DNA of 9,616 nucleotides from CAYHMW01 sp964357925 (GCA_964357925.1 CAYHMW010000028.1:1-9616), one strand, 5' to 3'; counted from the first letter of the stretch, positions 1-6,117 are shown. Translations and numbers: made by a program. The notes: generated by a model from the letters alone, not told the origin.

Positions 1-33
1 ATAGCCATCGGGACTGGAGCCGTGACTAACTAA
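1..33 (+). pseudogene. GlsB/YeaQ/YmgE-family gene, 5' half (tail of the left fragment)
   Basis: Reading from base 1, codons give IAIGTGAV (1-24), followed by T, N and a TAA stop at 31-33. The GlsB/YeaQ family (small 2-3 segment membrane proteins of unknown biochemical role, linked to stress) has a conserved stretch like LLGIVGAVVGG, which this resembles. The native coding sequence ends at about base 23, where it meets GGAGCCGT, and the rest of the gene is found in frame at 8429-8563. I infer that this is the end of the N-terminal half, cut by the mobile element. Only eight native codons are in the window, so the call depends on the match to the right-hand fragment. Confidence 0.7.
16..23 (+). 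repeat. attL core, GGAGCCGT
   Basis: This is the left copy of the 8-bp direct repeat. To its left is the glsB-like frame; to its right the sequence (GACTAACTAA) leaves that frame. Serine integrases typically exchange at a short identical core inside longer non-identical att sites, which is what is seen here. Confidence 0.7.
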
Positions 34-43
34 CGTGCTTGCT

Positions 44-68
44 GCGCACTTTTTTAACGCTTGTGCGC
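44..68. repeat. Inverted repeat GCGCAC / GTGCGC beside attL
   Basis: A perfect 6-bp inverted repeat (44-49 and 63-68) encloses a 13-nt spacer beginning with T-rich sequence. A shorter hairpin, GTGC (35-38) with GCAC (46-49), is followed directly by six T residues (50-55) and could act as a weak rightward terminator for transcription entering from the broken glsB half. It could equally be an integrase-arm or structural feature of attP. No choice can be made from sequence alone. Confidence 0.4.
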
Positions 69-94
69 GTGCGGATTAGCTACGGATTTTGAGG

Positions 95-100
95 TATAAT
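95..100 (+). promoter_or_regulatory. -10 box (TATAAT) of the tRNA remnant / GIY-YIG / tRNA-Asn unit
   Basis: A perfect TATAAT lies 10 nt before the tRNA-like start at 111. The hexamer 17 bp upstream (72-77, CGGATT) is a poor -35. Spacing to 111 is what is expected for a tRNA promoter, suggesting that it originally drove the now-interrupted tRNA copy and now drives the GIY-YIG gene and the intact tRNA downstream. Confidence 0.6.
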
Positions 101-110
101 TAGGAAACAA

Positions 111-188
111 TCCGCAGTGGCGCAATGGCCCGCCCGCAGAAGCTAATGCTTCAGCATTTGCGGGCAGGTGGCGCGGTATAGTTTAAGG
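111..188 (+). pseudogene. tRNA-Asn-like remnant interrupted in the D-loop
   Basis: Bases 111-128 match the 5' end of the intact tRNA-Asn (447-464) at 17 of 18 positions: acceptor strand TCCGCAG, TG, D-stem GCGC, then AATGG. The sequence resumes at 169 with TG and the pairing D-stem strand GCGC (171-174), so removing 129-168 restores a 7-nt D-loop like that of the intact tRNA. After 175 the resemblance fades (GTTTAAGG recalls the anticodon region GTTAAGG) and no anticodon stem forms. It is a decayed tRNA that now acts as leader to the GIY-YIG gene. It is not expected to yield a functional tRNA. Confidence 0.65.
129..168. repeat. 40-bp palindromic element inserted in a tRNA D-loop
   Basis: GCCCGCA (132-138) pairs with TGCGGGC (159-165), extended by CC/GG at the outer ends across one mismatch. 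Inside, two mutually exclusive hairpins are possible: GAAGC (139-143) with GCTTC (148-152), loop TAAT; or AATGC (145-149) with GCATT (154-158), loop TTCA. The sequence lies exactly between the conserved GG of the D-loop and the following base, so it looks like a clean insertion of a REP/MITE-like unit. I believe similar GC-rich palindromes recur in Microgenomates genomes, but this is memory and not a search. As RNA it would be a strong hairpin just ahead of the GIY-YIG start. Confidence 0.7.
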
Positions 189-440
189 GTGAATAAGTTT
201 TATTACACGTATGTTTTGAGAAGCGAGAAGGATGGAAACTTGTATATTGGTTGGACTGATAACTTGAAAAAAAGATTGGTCAGTCATAATAACGGATTGG
301 TTGAGTCAACCAAACGGAGGATTCCTTTGGAGCTGATTTATTATGAAGCTTGTTTGAGTAAAGAAGCCGCGATTAGAAGAGAAAAATCGCTGAAGACTGG
401 ATTTGGGAGAAAATTTTTGCGAGATAGGTTAAAATTGTGA
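189..440 (+). CDS. GIY-YIG nuclease family small protein
   Basis: This predicted 83-aa single-domain GIY-YIG (URI/YhbQ-type) protein shows, from the GTG at 189, YTYVLRS (residues 7-12) and YIGWT (19-23) as the two halves of the signature, the catalytic-type R29 in LKKR, H33, and the metal-ligand glutamate E65 in IRREK. It ends in the usual basic helix, so the domain is complete. Stand-alone proteins of this type are DNA nucleases of uncertain cellular role and are abundant in CPR genomes. GTG 189 is chosen because it gives the family-typical start MNKFYYTYVL. A longer GTG start at 168 would add residues encoded by tRNA remnant. It lies 6 nt before tRNA-Asn and probably shares its transcript. 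Confidence 0.85.
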   Translation: MNKFYYTYVLRSEKDGNLYIGWTDNLKKRLVSHNNGLVESTKRRIPLELIYYEACLSKEAAIRREKSLKTGFGRKFLRDRLKL

Positions 441-446
441 GCACGA

Positions 447-521
447 TCCGCAGTGGCGCAACGGTAGCGCGGTTCCCTGTTAAGGAAAAGGTTGTAGGTT
501 CGAATCCTACCTGCGGAGCCA
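447..521 (+). tRNA. tRNA-Asn (anticodon GTT), CCA encoded
   Basis: A complete cloverleaf is visible: acceptor TCCGCAG (447-453) with CTGCGGA (511-517), D-stem GCGC (456-459/467-470), anticodon stem 472-476/484-488 with loop CTGTTAA and anticodon GTT at 479-481, variable loop 489-493, T-stem GTAGG/CCTAC (494-498/506-510) with loop TTCGAAT, discriminator G518, then CCA at 519-521. The only weak point is a G-A mismatch at the top of the anticodon stem (472/488). It lies 6 nt after the GIY-YIG gene and has no clear promoter of its own. The integrase stop codon is inside its T-stem on the other strand. By the glsB evidence it is carried by the element rather than being a host locus. Confidence 0.95.
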
Positions 522-1964
522 TAGTTGACTATCGGCATAATTTAAGATTGTGTCGAATGGTTTTATCGCATCATACCGGACTAATTTGTCTTCTACCCTA
601 AGGTTCGATAGTACGAGCTTGATTAACTGCCTTCTTTCTTCAACTTCCGAACTTTTGAAAAGCTCATAAGCCCGATTTGCCAGTTCTAGCAGGTATCTAG
701 CCGTGATGTAGTAGTTGTCGTCAGCTTCTTGAAGCATTACCAGTCTGGTATCAATTTCAGCGACCTTATCACGGAAGGACTGATAATACTTGTCATACTC
801 ATTGTCAGTAATACGCCCGTCTAATCTATCGATATAGATTTTTTCTAATCTCTTGGTATATACCTCGTGTTCTTCTGTCAGTTGCTTATACTGTGCTTCT
901 CGAAAATCTGCTTTACCCTCGTGGCTCGTTTGTAGGGAACTAACTATTTGTTCAAGAATATAATTGGGTACTTGTAGCTTCTTAAAAACATTTCCAATCT
1001 GCTCTGTTATGGTTTCTTCTCGTAGCCATTCAGCCCCGTGCTTGCCGTTGTATTGAGTGCAATGGTAATAGACGTGTCCTTTGTGCTTTTCTGGGGTTAC
1101 AGCCAGCCCACAATGACCGCAACGCAACAAACCTCGATAGATATAGGGCTTGCCAGCATATTTGAATGGTTTTTTGTTAAAACCTGCTTTTATTTTCTGT
1201 ACTTGGTCAAATAATGGCTTTTCGATTATGTGAGGATAATTATGTGGGTATGTCTTCTCATTTGTTTTTCCTTTATTCCAAGTCATAAGACCGTAATAAA
1301 AATCATCCTTCAGGATTTTATCTGTAAAACCTTTAGACCAGTTTACTCCGTATTCTTCCTTTAGCTTTTTGCGTAGCAAGTCCATTGAAAAACTACTTGT
1401 TGCATACCATTCGTAAGCTTTTTGAACTATTTTTGACGCATAGTCATCAATAACTATTTCTGTTTTATCTTTAGCGATGGGTACACGTTTGTAGCCGTAA
1501 GGGGGCTGGCTAGGATAGATGCCACTTCTAAGCATTTGTTCTTGTTTTCTTTTGACATTATCGCTAAGTTGAAGGACGTAGCTTCTGGCAAACATTACAG
1601 CCATATCCCATCGAAGCAGGTCAGAGCTGTTGGAATTTTGGTTAATTACTAAACTTTCCCTGTAAAAATGGATTTCGAGTTTGCCTGCCTTGCGTAGGTC
1701 GTCCAGTTGTACGGACTCCTTAAAACTTCTTTGAAGCCTATCGACTGTATCTACTACAAGAGCAATCGGTTCGTTAGCTTCTTGGATTTCTTCTACAACC
1801 TTTTGGAACTTCTCTCTATCACCTTTAGTTGAAGACTCTTCTATCTCGTAAGTTTTCCAGACGATTAATTCTTTATGCTTTATGTAATCGGATACACGAA
1901 GAATTTGAGCCTCGTTTGAGTCCTGTTTTTTATCCGATACTCTGGCTAAGATTATTGCTTTCAT
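507..1964 (-). CDS. Large serine recombinase (integrase)
   Basis: This 485-aa protein is a site-specific recombinase. The N-terminal resolvase domain (about 1-150) has LARVSDKKQ with nucleophile Ser10 and a DRLQR motif. A recombinase domain follows (about 150-260, GIYPSQPPYGY...), then a zinc ribbon with C282, C285 and C302, where the usual fourth cysteine seems to be replaced by histidine (about 309), and a coiled coil at about 360-415. ATG 1964 is preferred over GTG 1976 because AAAGGTGG stands 8-11 nt upstream, one of the few clear ribosome sites in the window. It begins 2 nt after vsr and is last in the operon. Its final codons (LWLRR stop) are read from the tRNA-Asn 3' end, which is characteristic of an integrase beside an attachment site. 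It probably performs insertion into the glsB-like gene. Confidence 0.93.
   Translation of the reverse strand: MKAIILARVSDKKQDSNEAQILRVSDYIKHKELIVWKTYEIEESSTKGDREKFQKVVEEIQEANEPIALVVDTVDRLQRSFKESVQLDDLRKAGKLEIHFYRESLVINQNSNSSDLLRWDMAVMFARSYVLQLSDNVKRKQEQMLRSGIYPSQPPYGYKRVPIAKDKTEIVIDDYASKIVQKAYEWYATSSFSMDLLRKKLKEEYGVNWSKGFTDKILKDDFYYGLMTWNKGKTNEKTYPHNYPHIIEKPLFDQVQKIKAGFNKKPFKYAGKPYIYRGLLRCGHCGLAVTPEKHKGHVYYHCTQYNGKHGAEWLREETITEQIGNVFKKLQVPNYILEQIVSSLQTSHEGKADFREAQYKQLTEEHEVYTKRLEKIYIDRLDGRITDNEYDKYYQSFRDKVAEIDTRLVMLQEADDNYYITARYLLELANRAYELFKSSEVEERRQLIKLVLSNLRVEDKLVRYDAIKPFDTILNYADSQLWLRR
515..522 (+). repeat. Third att-core-like site at the tRNA-Asn 3' end (GGAGCCAT)
   Basis: GGAGCCAT spans the last acceptor bases, discriminator and CCA of the tRNA. 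Including the next three bases, GGAGCC-A-TAGT matches GGAGCC-G-TAGT at attR (8429-8439) at 10 of 11 positions and in the same orientation. It may be an older or secondary attachment site of the same integrase, or chance. The tRNA function alone explains the GGAGCCA part. Confidence 0.4.
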
Positions 1965-1966
1965 AA

Positions 1967-2395
1967 TTATCCCCACCTTTTCTTATAGTTGTTAATTTCT
2001 TTTGTCAGTAAAGAAACTGTCTTTTCGAACCTGTTTTCTATGTCACATTCCCACACTTTGAAGACTTTCCAACCTTCTTTATATAGTCTTTCTAATACCG
2101 TCCTGTCCCGTTCTGTATTTTTAGAGAGTTTATTTCTCCAAAAACTTATATTTGATTTTGGCATATACGCCAGATTGCAATTACTATGTTGATGCCAGAA
2201 ACAACCATTAATGAATACAACAGCTTTCTTTGATGGAAAAACTAAGTCAGGTTTTCCGAAGAGGGGATAATTTAACCTGTATCTCATTCCGTGTTTATAT
2301 AAATAGCTTCTCAAACGTAATTCCAATCGAGTGTTTTTACTTTTAATTTTAGACATATTGTTACTGCGTTCTTTTACAGATATTCGGTCAGCCAT
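1967..2395 (-). CDS. vsr: Very short patch repair endonuclease (Vsr)
   Basis: A predicted 142-aa enzyme that nicks next to T:G mismatches created by deamination of 5-methylcytosine, normally in the CCWGG context. Visible hallmarks are the N-terminal MSKIKSKNTRLE (14-25, with E25), GKPDLVF with catalytic Asp50, GCFWHQH with His68, and zinc ligands C65, H70, C73 and C117 (VWEC). The position equivalent to E. coli His64 is Asn63 here; this position is variable in the family. The open frame extends upstream to 2533, but ATG 2395 gives the usual family N-terminus and sits 1 nt after the upstream stop (TAA-T-ATG). It follows the methyltransferase and endonuclease genes, its expected functional partners, and precedes the integrase. 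Confidence 0.93.
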   Translation of the reverse strand: MADRISVKERSNNMSKIKSKNTRLELRLRSYLYKHGMRYRLNYPLFGKPDLVFPSKKAVVFINGCFWHQHSNCNLAYMPKSNISFWRNKLSKNTERDRTVLERLYKEGWKVFKVWECDIENRFEKTVSLLTKEINNYKKRWG

Positions 2396-2396
2396 A

Positions 2397-3569
2397 TTAG
2401 TTGTTTTGTTTTTCGTTAGCATAGCTAACAAAATTTTTAAGGTTAAGGATTTTGTCTCTATATTCCGGTGGGTATGAAGAGATATACATATCGGGGACAA
2501 CCAAAACAACCCGGCTGTCATACATTTCATCAAGCTGATTCTTAGATATTCCCTGTTGTAGAGTGAATAGATGTTTTACTGGAATTTTGCTAGCCTCGTT
2601 TAGTATTTGTCTCCATCTATCTTTACAGGTAGTTTTTGCTCCTAAGAATATCAATTTATTATGGTCAAACTCATTAGTGTGATATTCACTATTGCCCGGA
2701 AAAATAAAATCAGGTTTTTTGTTACCTTCTGTTTTACCAGGATGAGAAAATCTTAACTGATTAGCTGTAAAAACAGCATCTAAATGATGTTCTAATGATT
2801 TACCTGCTCTGCTTTTTCTCCTATTCAGTATTGTATTTGCCGTTTCAATAAATTTATCTACAGAAGTAAAAGGGTGTGTCAATTGTTCCGAATAATAATG
2901 TACTTCTATTTTCTTAAAAAGTTCATACTCTGTTTGAAGCCAACTTAGAACACTGTCATCGGGTTTTTGTACTACTGTCTGCGTACTTATTTCGTTTATT
3001 TGAGTACATATACTTCTGACTTCGTTTGCGATGTTAGCAGTATCAGGAAAGGTTGCTGGAAGAGATGACAGGTATCTATTCATTAAAGAGGTCAAATCTT
3101 CTGGTAGTGCAATTTCACTCTTTGTAATTATTGCGTTTGTGTCTACCGGGGACATTCCAAAAGCATCAAGAAAATCTTCAACGTCTTCATCTTCTGAAAG
3201 GACATAGGCTTGGTAATAATTATCAGACTGCTTGACTATAGTAAGCAGACTGCCAATATAGTCGTCCTGAAGAAATGGAAAACCTCTTCCAAATCTGGTC
3301 AAGCGATATTCATTTCTCGTTCCCTGTCCGTAATATATTGCTCGATTGTCTGTTTCAAAGTCGTCCTGCCATTTTATTTTTATAAACTTGTCATAGTTGT
3401 TACCTTTTTCTCTAGGCTGGTCAAAAAAGATGCTGTATGAGGTTTTAGGAATATAAAAACCACTTTGATGACTGCCTGTTGCACCAGTGTCGTTGGCAGT
3501 AATAAATCTGCAAAATGATAACCTGCCGGAATTTACAGAATTGATAGCTTTTTCAACGGTTTCTGTCAT
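2397..3569 (-). CDS. EcoRII-type type IIE restriction endonuclease
   Basis: This 390-aa protein matches EcoRII (about 404 aa, cuts before CCWGG and needs a second effector site) along its length. The N-terminal effector-binding domain has ANDTGATGSHQ (25-35) and RAIYYGQGTRNEYRLTRFGRG-like sequence. The C-terminal catalytic domain has NRRKSRAGKSLE, then GNKKPDF with D287, and KTTCKDRWRQILNEA with K312, a PD-(D/E)XK core with the same 25-residue spacing I recall for EcoRII. The start is chosen by alignment of the ANDTG motif to a similar N-terminal distance. The gene overlaps the 3' end of the methyltransferase gene by 17 nt and is followed by vsr after 1 nt. Cognate sites exist in the window (2737-2741, 7252-7256, 8631-8635), so self-protection by the methyltransferase is expected. 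Confidence 0.93.
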   Translation of the reverse strand: MTETVEKAINSVNSGRLSFCRFITANDTGATGSHQSGFYIPKTSYSIFFDQPREKGNNYDKFIKIKWQDDFETDNRAIYYGQGTRNEYRLTRFGRGFPFLQDDYIGSLLTIVKQSDNYYQAYVLSEDEDVEDFLDAFGMSPVDTNAIITKSEIALPEDLTSLMNRYLSSLPATFPDTANIANEVRSICTQINEISTQTVVQKPDDSVLSWLQTEYELFKKIEVHYYSEQLTHPFTSVDKFIETANTILNRRKSRAGKSLEHHLDAVFTANQLRFSHPGKTEGNKKPDFIFPGNSEYHTNEFDHNKLIFLGAKTTCKDRWRQILNEASKIPVKHLFTLQQGISKNQLDEMYDSRVVLVVPDMYISSYPPEYRDKILNLKNFVSYANEKQNN

Positions 3570-4524
3570 ATATGTTTAATGTGTTAATAACATTTTTTGC
3601 AACCTCTGTCATTAGGGGGACAACAACAGCATTCCCAAATTGTTTATAAGCCTGTGTATCCGAAACTGGTATTAAAAAGTCTTCCTTGAAACCTTGTAAT
3701 CTTGCACATTCTCGTGGAGTAAGCCTTCTGGGATTTTTCCCTTTTTGTGGAATAAGTATTTCTGAACCGTCTTTGTAATATCTTGCACTTAGGGTTCTGG
3801 TTATGCTGTTTATATCAACAAGCCCGTAACCGAAACCGTTACCTTTTTCTTTATGTTTTTTAGCATAATTTTTAAGGTAGTTCCATAATTTATCAGATAA
3901 AGTATATTTTTCATCGACTTTTGGTTCCAAAATATATACTACTTTAGGAGGTATTCTATTTTCGATTTCGGGGAAGGAAAATTTTTCCTTATGATGAAAG
4001 TATTTGTTATTAAAGGCAACGATTATTATTCTTTCTCTATGTTGTGGAACAAAAAATTTTCCATCCATTACCTTAAAGTAGGGTTCGTAATCTAATGCTT
4101 TAAGTGTGTCGATTATTACCCTGAAAGTCTTTTTCTTATCGTGTGACTGTAAGTTTTTAACGTTTTCAAGGAAGAGTATTTTTGGTCTTTTTTCTTTAAC
4201 TATTCTGGCAATATCAAAAAAAAGCGTACCCTTTGTTTTATCTAAAAACCCGTGGTTTTGTCCTAGGCTTTTCTTTTTGGAAACGCCCGCGATAGAAAAG
4301 GGTTGACAGGGAAAACCCGCAACTAAAACATCGTGGTCAGGAATTTTCTTCTCATCTATTTTAGTAATATCGCCAGCTGGAATTTCCTTAAAATTTGCTT
4401 CGTAAGTTTGTTGAGCATATTTATCCCATTCAGATGAAAATGCACACTTGCCATTCTGCCTGTCAAAAGCAGTCCTTATCCCACCTATACCAGCAAACAA
4501 GTCAATAAAAGTAAATTTAGTCAT
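3553..4524 (-). CDS. C5 cytosine DNA methyltransferase, Dcm/M.EcoRII-like (predicted CCWGG)
   Basis: A 323-aa S-adenosylmethionine-dependent enzyme. All key C5 motifs are present in order: I FAGIGG (10-15), IV GFPCQPFS with nucleophile Cys73, VI ENV with Glu120, VIII PQHRERI, IX PRRLTPRECARLQGF, and X YKQFGNAVVVP. The target-recognition segment GFGYGLVD...TRTLSARYYKDGSEILI closely resembles Dcm as I recall it, which supports CCWGG specificity. It lacks the N-terminal extension of Dcm and M.EcoRII (about 470 aa), so it is a compact version. It overlaps the HTH gene by 8 nt and the endonuclease gene by 17 nt. It precedes the endonuclease, an order that would make protection first on one mRNA. 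Confidence 0.95.
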   Translation of the reverse strand: MTKFTFIDLFAGIGGIRTAFDRQNGKCAFSSEWDKYAQQTYEANFKEIPAGDITKIDEKKIPDHDVLVAGFPCQPFSIAGVSKKKSLGQNHGFLDKTKGTLFFDIARIVKEKRPKILFLENVKNLQSHDKKKTFRVIIDTLKALDYEPYFKVMDGKFFVPQHRERIIIVAFNNKYFHHKEKFSFPEIENRIPPKVVYILEPKVDEKYTLSDKLWNYLKNYAKKHKEKGNGFGYGLVDINSITRTLSARYYKDGSEILIPQKGKNPRRLTPRECARLQGFKEDFLIPVSDTQAYKQFGNAVVVPLMTEVAKNVINTLNIYDRNR

Positions 4525-4687
4525 ATTTTTTCATAAATATATCTAAATCCTGTTTACTAACTCGATATTGTTTACCGGCTTTATAAGCTATAAGTTTTTT
4601 TGACTGCACCCATCTGTAAACAGTAAGGTAAGCAACTTTTAACATTTTAGCCACTTCTTCAATCGAGTAGTATTGTTCTTGTGTCAT
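4517..4687 (-). CDS. Small excisionase-type helix-turn-helix DNA-binding protein
   Basis: A 56-aa protein made almost wholly of a MerR/excisionase-type HTH: YYSIEEVAKMLKVAYLTVYRW is the helix-turn-helix, KKLIAYKAGKQYRVSKQDLDIFM is the wing and following helix. Proteins of this family act as excisionases (recombination directionality factors) or small regulators. ATG 4687 is chosen over 4705 because it follows the Rep stop by 1 nt (TAA-T-ATG, the same arrangement as at vsr) and avoids an overlap. It lies between rep and the methyltransferase, so it may be a directionality factor for the integrase or a controller of the R-M genes. Sequence does not decide this. Confidence 0.8.
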   Translation of the reverse strand: MTQEQYYSIEEVAKMLKVAYLTVYRWVQSKKLIAYKAGKQYRVSKQDLDIFMKKYD

Positions 4688-4688
4688 A

Positions 4689-5852
4689 TTAGTTGTATTT
4701 ATCATTATTTAACATTAAGTCGGGAAAATCAACTAGTTTTAACGGTTCAAAGCGGGTCAAATGTTCACGGACTATTCCGAGGTGGCTTTTAGTAGCTGGT
4801 AGCTTTATTGTTTTGGCTTCTGCAATCAGCCTATACCAACTTCTTTGACCGTACTTATTAAACATATTCCTTAGCTCACGAGGGGTTATACTATCAAATG
4901 CCTGTTTTAATCCAAAGAGTTGTATCGTTTTTCGTATACCGATATTAGGGTTATTTATTACAAGGTCTGCTAATAGCGAGTTAGGACTAGTCTGTTTGTA
5001 ATCAAATAAGGGTAGCCGTTTACTTTCAAGTTCATCAAGATAGTGAAGTAAGACCTTTTGAGCGATTGTCGGGTTAAAAAGGTTTTTTAAGGTCAACTCG
5101 GACTGGATACCAAGTGTTTGGAATAGCTGTCCTATCTTTTGGCGTTTATTTAGCCTAACTTCCATTCGCATTATTTCTAGTCGTTTCCTTTCTTTGAAGG
5201 CTTCAAAAAGATTTAGTTGTATGGCGTTGTCGTTTTCGATTGCTCGTTTTTCACTTATTCTAGCCATTTCGAGGTCTTTTATCTTGTCATAAAAAGCTAC
5301 CTCGTACGAGTTACTATGCCATTTATAGCTATAACCATCGTTGCGATAGTCGGTTTGGTTCACATCTAGTGCCAACGAGATATTTGCCTGTTTAATCTTG
5401 CCTATAAGCAAGTGAGGTGTTGTACCGTCAGTCAGAGGTATATTCTTGGAGTAGTGAATAGCTGACACGGGTGCATTTAGCAAAAAATGTTCCCAAACCT
5501 TTACACCCATTTCTTTTAATCTTGACTGTAGTAGTGCGACAGCTGGCGCAAAATCACTTTGGGTCAGTTCGTCAAAGTTATTTCCAAAAAGAAGTTTTGG
5601 TAACGACAATTCAATTTTTAGGTTAGGCTCTCGCCTGCCTGTATGGTTGTAACGATTAGTAAGTGTTAGCCGAGGTTTATAATACCCGTTTTTTAACTCT
5701 CTACTAGTCGGGTTCTGTTTTGCGGAAATATACCCACGACCCCCTAAAGACGAGTTTTCGTCCAAAATCAACCTTGCCGATGGTTCAAACCTATCTGGTT
5801 CGTTTATAAAATACATACCTTTACTTAGTGTTAAAACTATTGTGTCCAACAT
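4689..5852 (-). CDS. Putative replication initiator, phage/plasmid gene II/X-like
   Basis: This 387-aa protein begins MLDTIVLTLSKGMYFINEP and contains KPRLTLTNR, a segment LPKLLFGNNFDEL, VSAIHYSKN (about 125-135), and SYEVAFYDKIKDLE, resembling the F/LYDK motif of gene II/X-type rolling-circle initiators (Phage_CRI-like). I recall similar proteins from CPR genomes annotated as phage/plasmid replication proteins. A clear HUH motif is not evident, so catalytic assignment is uncertain. The start overlaps the SpoVG-like gene by 32 nt; the MLDTIVLTL opening looks like the native N-terminus. As the largest unassigned gene in the operon and next to a SpoVG-like gene, it plausibly replicates the excised circle. 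Confidence 0.6.
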   Translation of the reverse strand: MLDTIVLTLSKGMYFINEPDRFEPSARLILDENSSLGGRGYISAKQNPTSRELKNGYYKPRLTLTNRYNHTGRREPNLKIELSLPKLLFGNNFDELTQSDFAPAVALLQSRLKEMGVKVWEHFLLNAPVSAIHYSKNIPLTDGTTPHLLIGKIKQANISLALDVNQTDYRNDGYSYKWHSNSYEVAFYDKIKDLEMARISEKRAIENDNAIQLNLFEAFKERKRLEIMRMEVRLNKRQKIGQLFQTLGIQSELTLKNLFNPTIAQKVLLHYLDELESKRLPLFDYKQTSPNSLLADLVINNPNIGIRKTIQLFGLKQAFDSITPRELRNMFNKYGQRSWYRLIAEAKTIKLPATKSHLGIVREHLTRFEPLKLVDFPDLMLNNDKYN

Positions 5853-6117
5853 ACATTTTCGTTACATCTTCAAACTTAGAAATAATCGCTTGCTCTACTT
5901 CTTCTGCTACTTCACGATTTATTGGATAAAAGATATTGAAATTACCGTTAGTCGACTTGCGTGTCGGATAAGTTAAGCGATAACCGCCTTGTGGTCTGGT
6001 ATAAATACCAACCGAGCCTAAATAAAAACAGTTATCAAAAACAAAACTGGCAAAGCCAACAAGTCCGTTGTCTGGTTTAATTGGCACTATTTGAATTTCA
6101 CTTAATTTATTAGTCAT
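5821..6117 (-). CDS. SpoVG-like protein
   Basis: The 98-aa sequence follows the SpoVG pattern: an opening strand (IQIVPIKPDNGLVGFASFVFD), a central FYLGSVGIYTRPQGGYRLTYPTRK segment matching the family's IRVIDG..GLFVAMPSKR, then GNFNIFYPINREVAEEVEQAI matching the FRDIAHPIN segment and final helix. SpoVG proteins are small DNA/RNA-binding regulators, and plasmids and phages often carry them. Its ATG overlaps the stop of the 53-aa gene as ATGA, a translational-coupling arrangement, and its 3' end overlaps rep by 32 nt. A role in replication or its control is inferred from position only. Confidence 0.72.
   Translation of the reverse strand: MTNKLSEIQIVPIKPDNGLVGFASFVFDNCFYLGSVGIYTRPQGGYRLTYPTRKSTNGNFNIFYPINREVAEEVEQAIISKFEDVTKMYVGHNSFNTK

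Noticed and set aside
168..188. GTG start at 168 for the GIY-YIG gene
   Set aside because: It would add seven residues encoded by tRNA remnant; GTG 189 gives the family-typical N-terminus.
111..521. Group I intron with a GIY-YIG homing endonuclease interrupting a tRNA
   Set aside because: The downstream tRNA is complete rather than a 3' exon, the break is in the D-loop and not the anticodon loop, and no intron core elements were recognised.
507..521. tRNA 3' end as the element's true left boundary (element 515-8436)
   Set aside because: The GlsB-like frame rejoins only between 16-23 and 8429-8436, so the outer boundary is at 16; the tRNA site is kept as a secondary or ancestral possibility.
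341..538. 65-codon frame on the minus strand containing GSAGRIRTYNLFLNREP
   Set aside because: It is the antisense translation of tRNA-Asn and of the GIY-YIG gene; a well-known artefact.
1989..2192. Plus-strand frame opposite vsr
   Set aside because: Shadow of a well-supported gene with no domain or start signal.
2396..2533. Upstream extension of vsr to 2533
   Set aside because: The extra 46 residues lie within the endonuclease gene and are not part of the Vsr family; ATG 2395 fits.
3210..3440. Plus-strand frame opposite the EcoRII-type gene
   Set aside because: Shadow frame; no recognisable protein features.
4106..4306. Plus-strand frame opposite the methyltransferase gene
   Set aside because: Shadow frame; lies over conserved motifs of the real gene.
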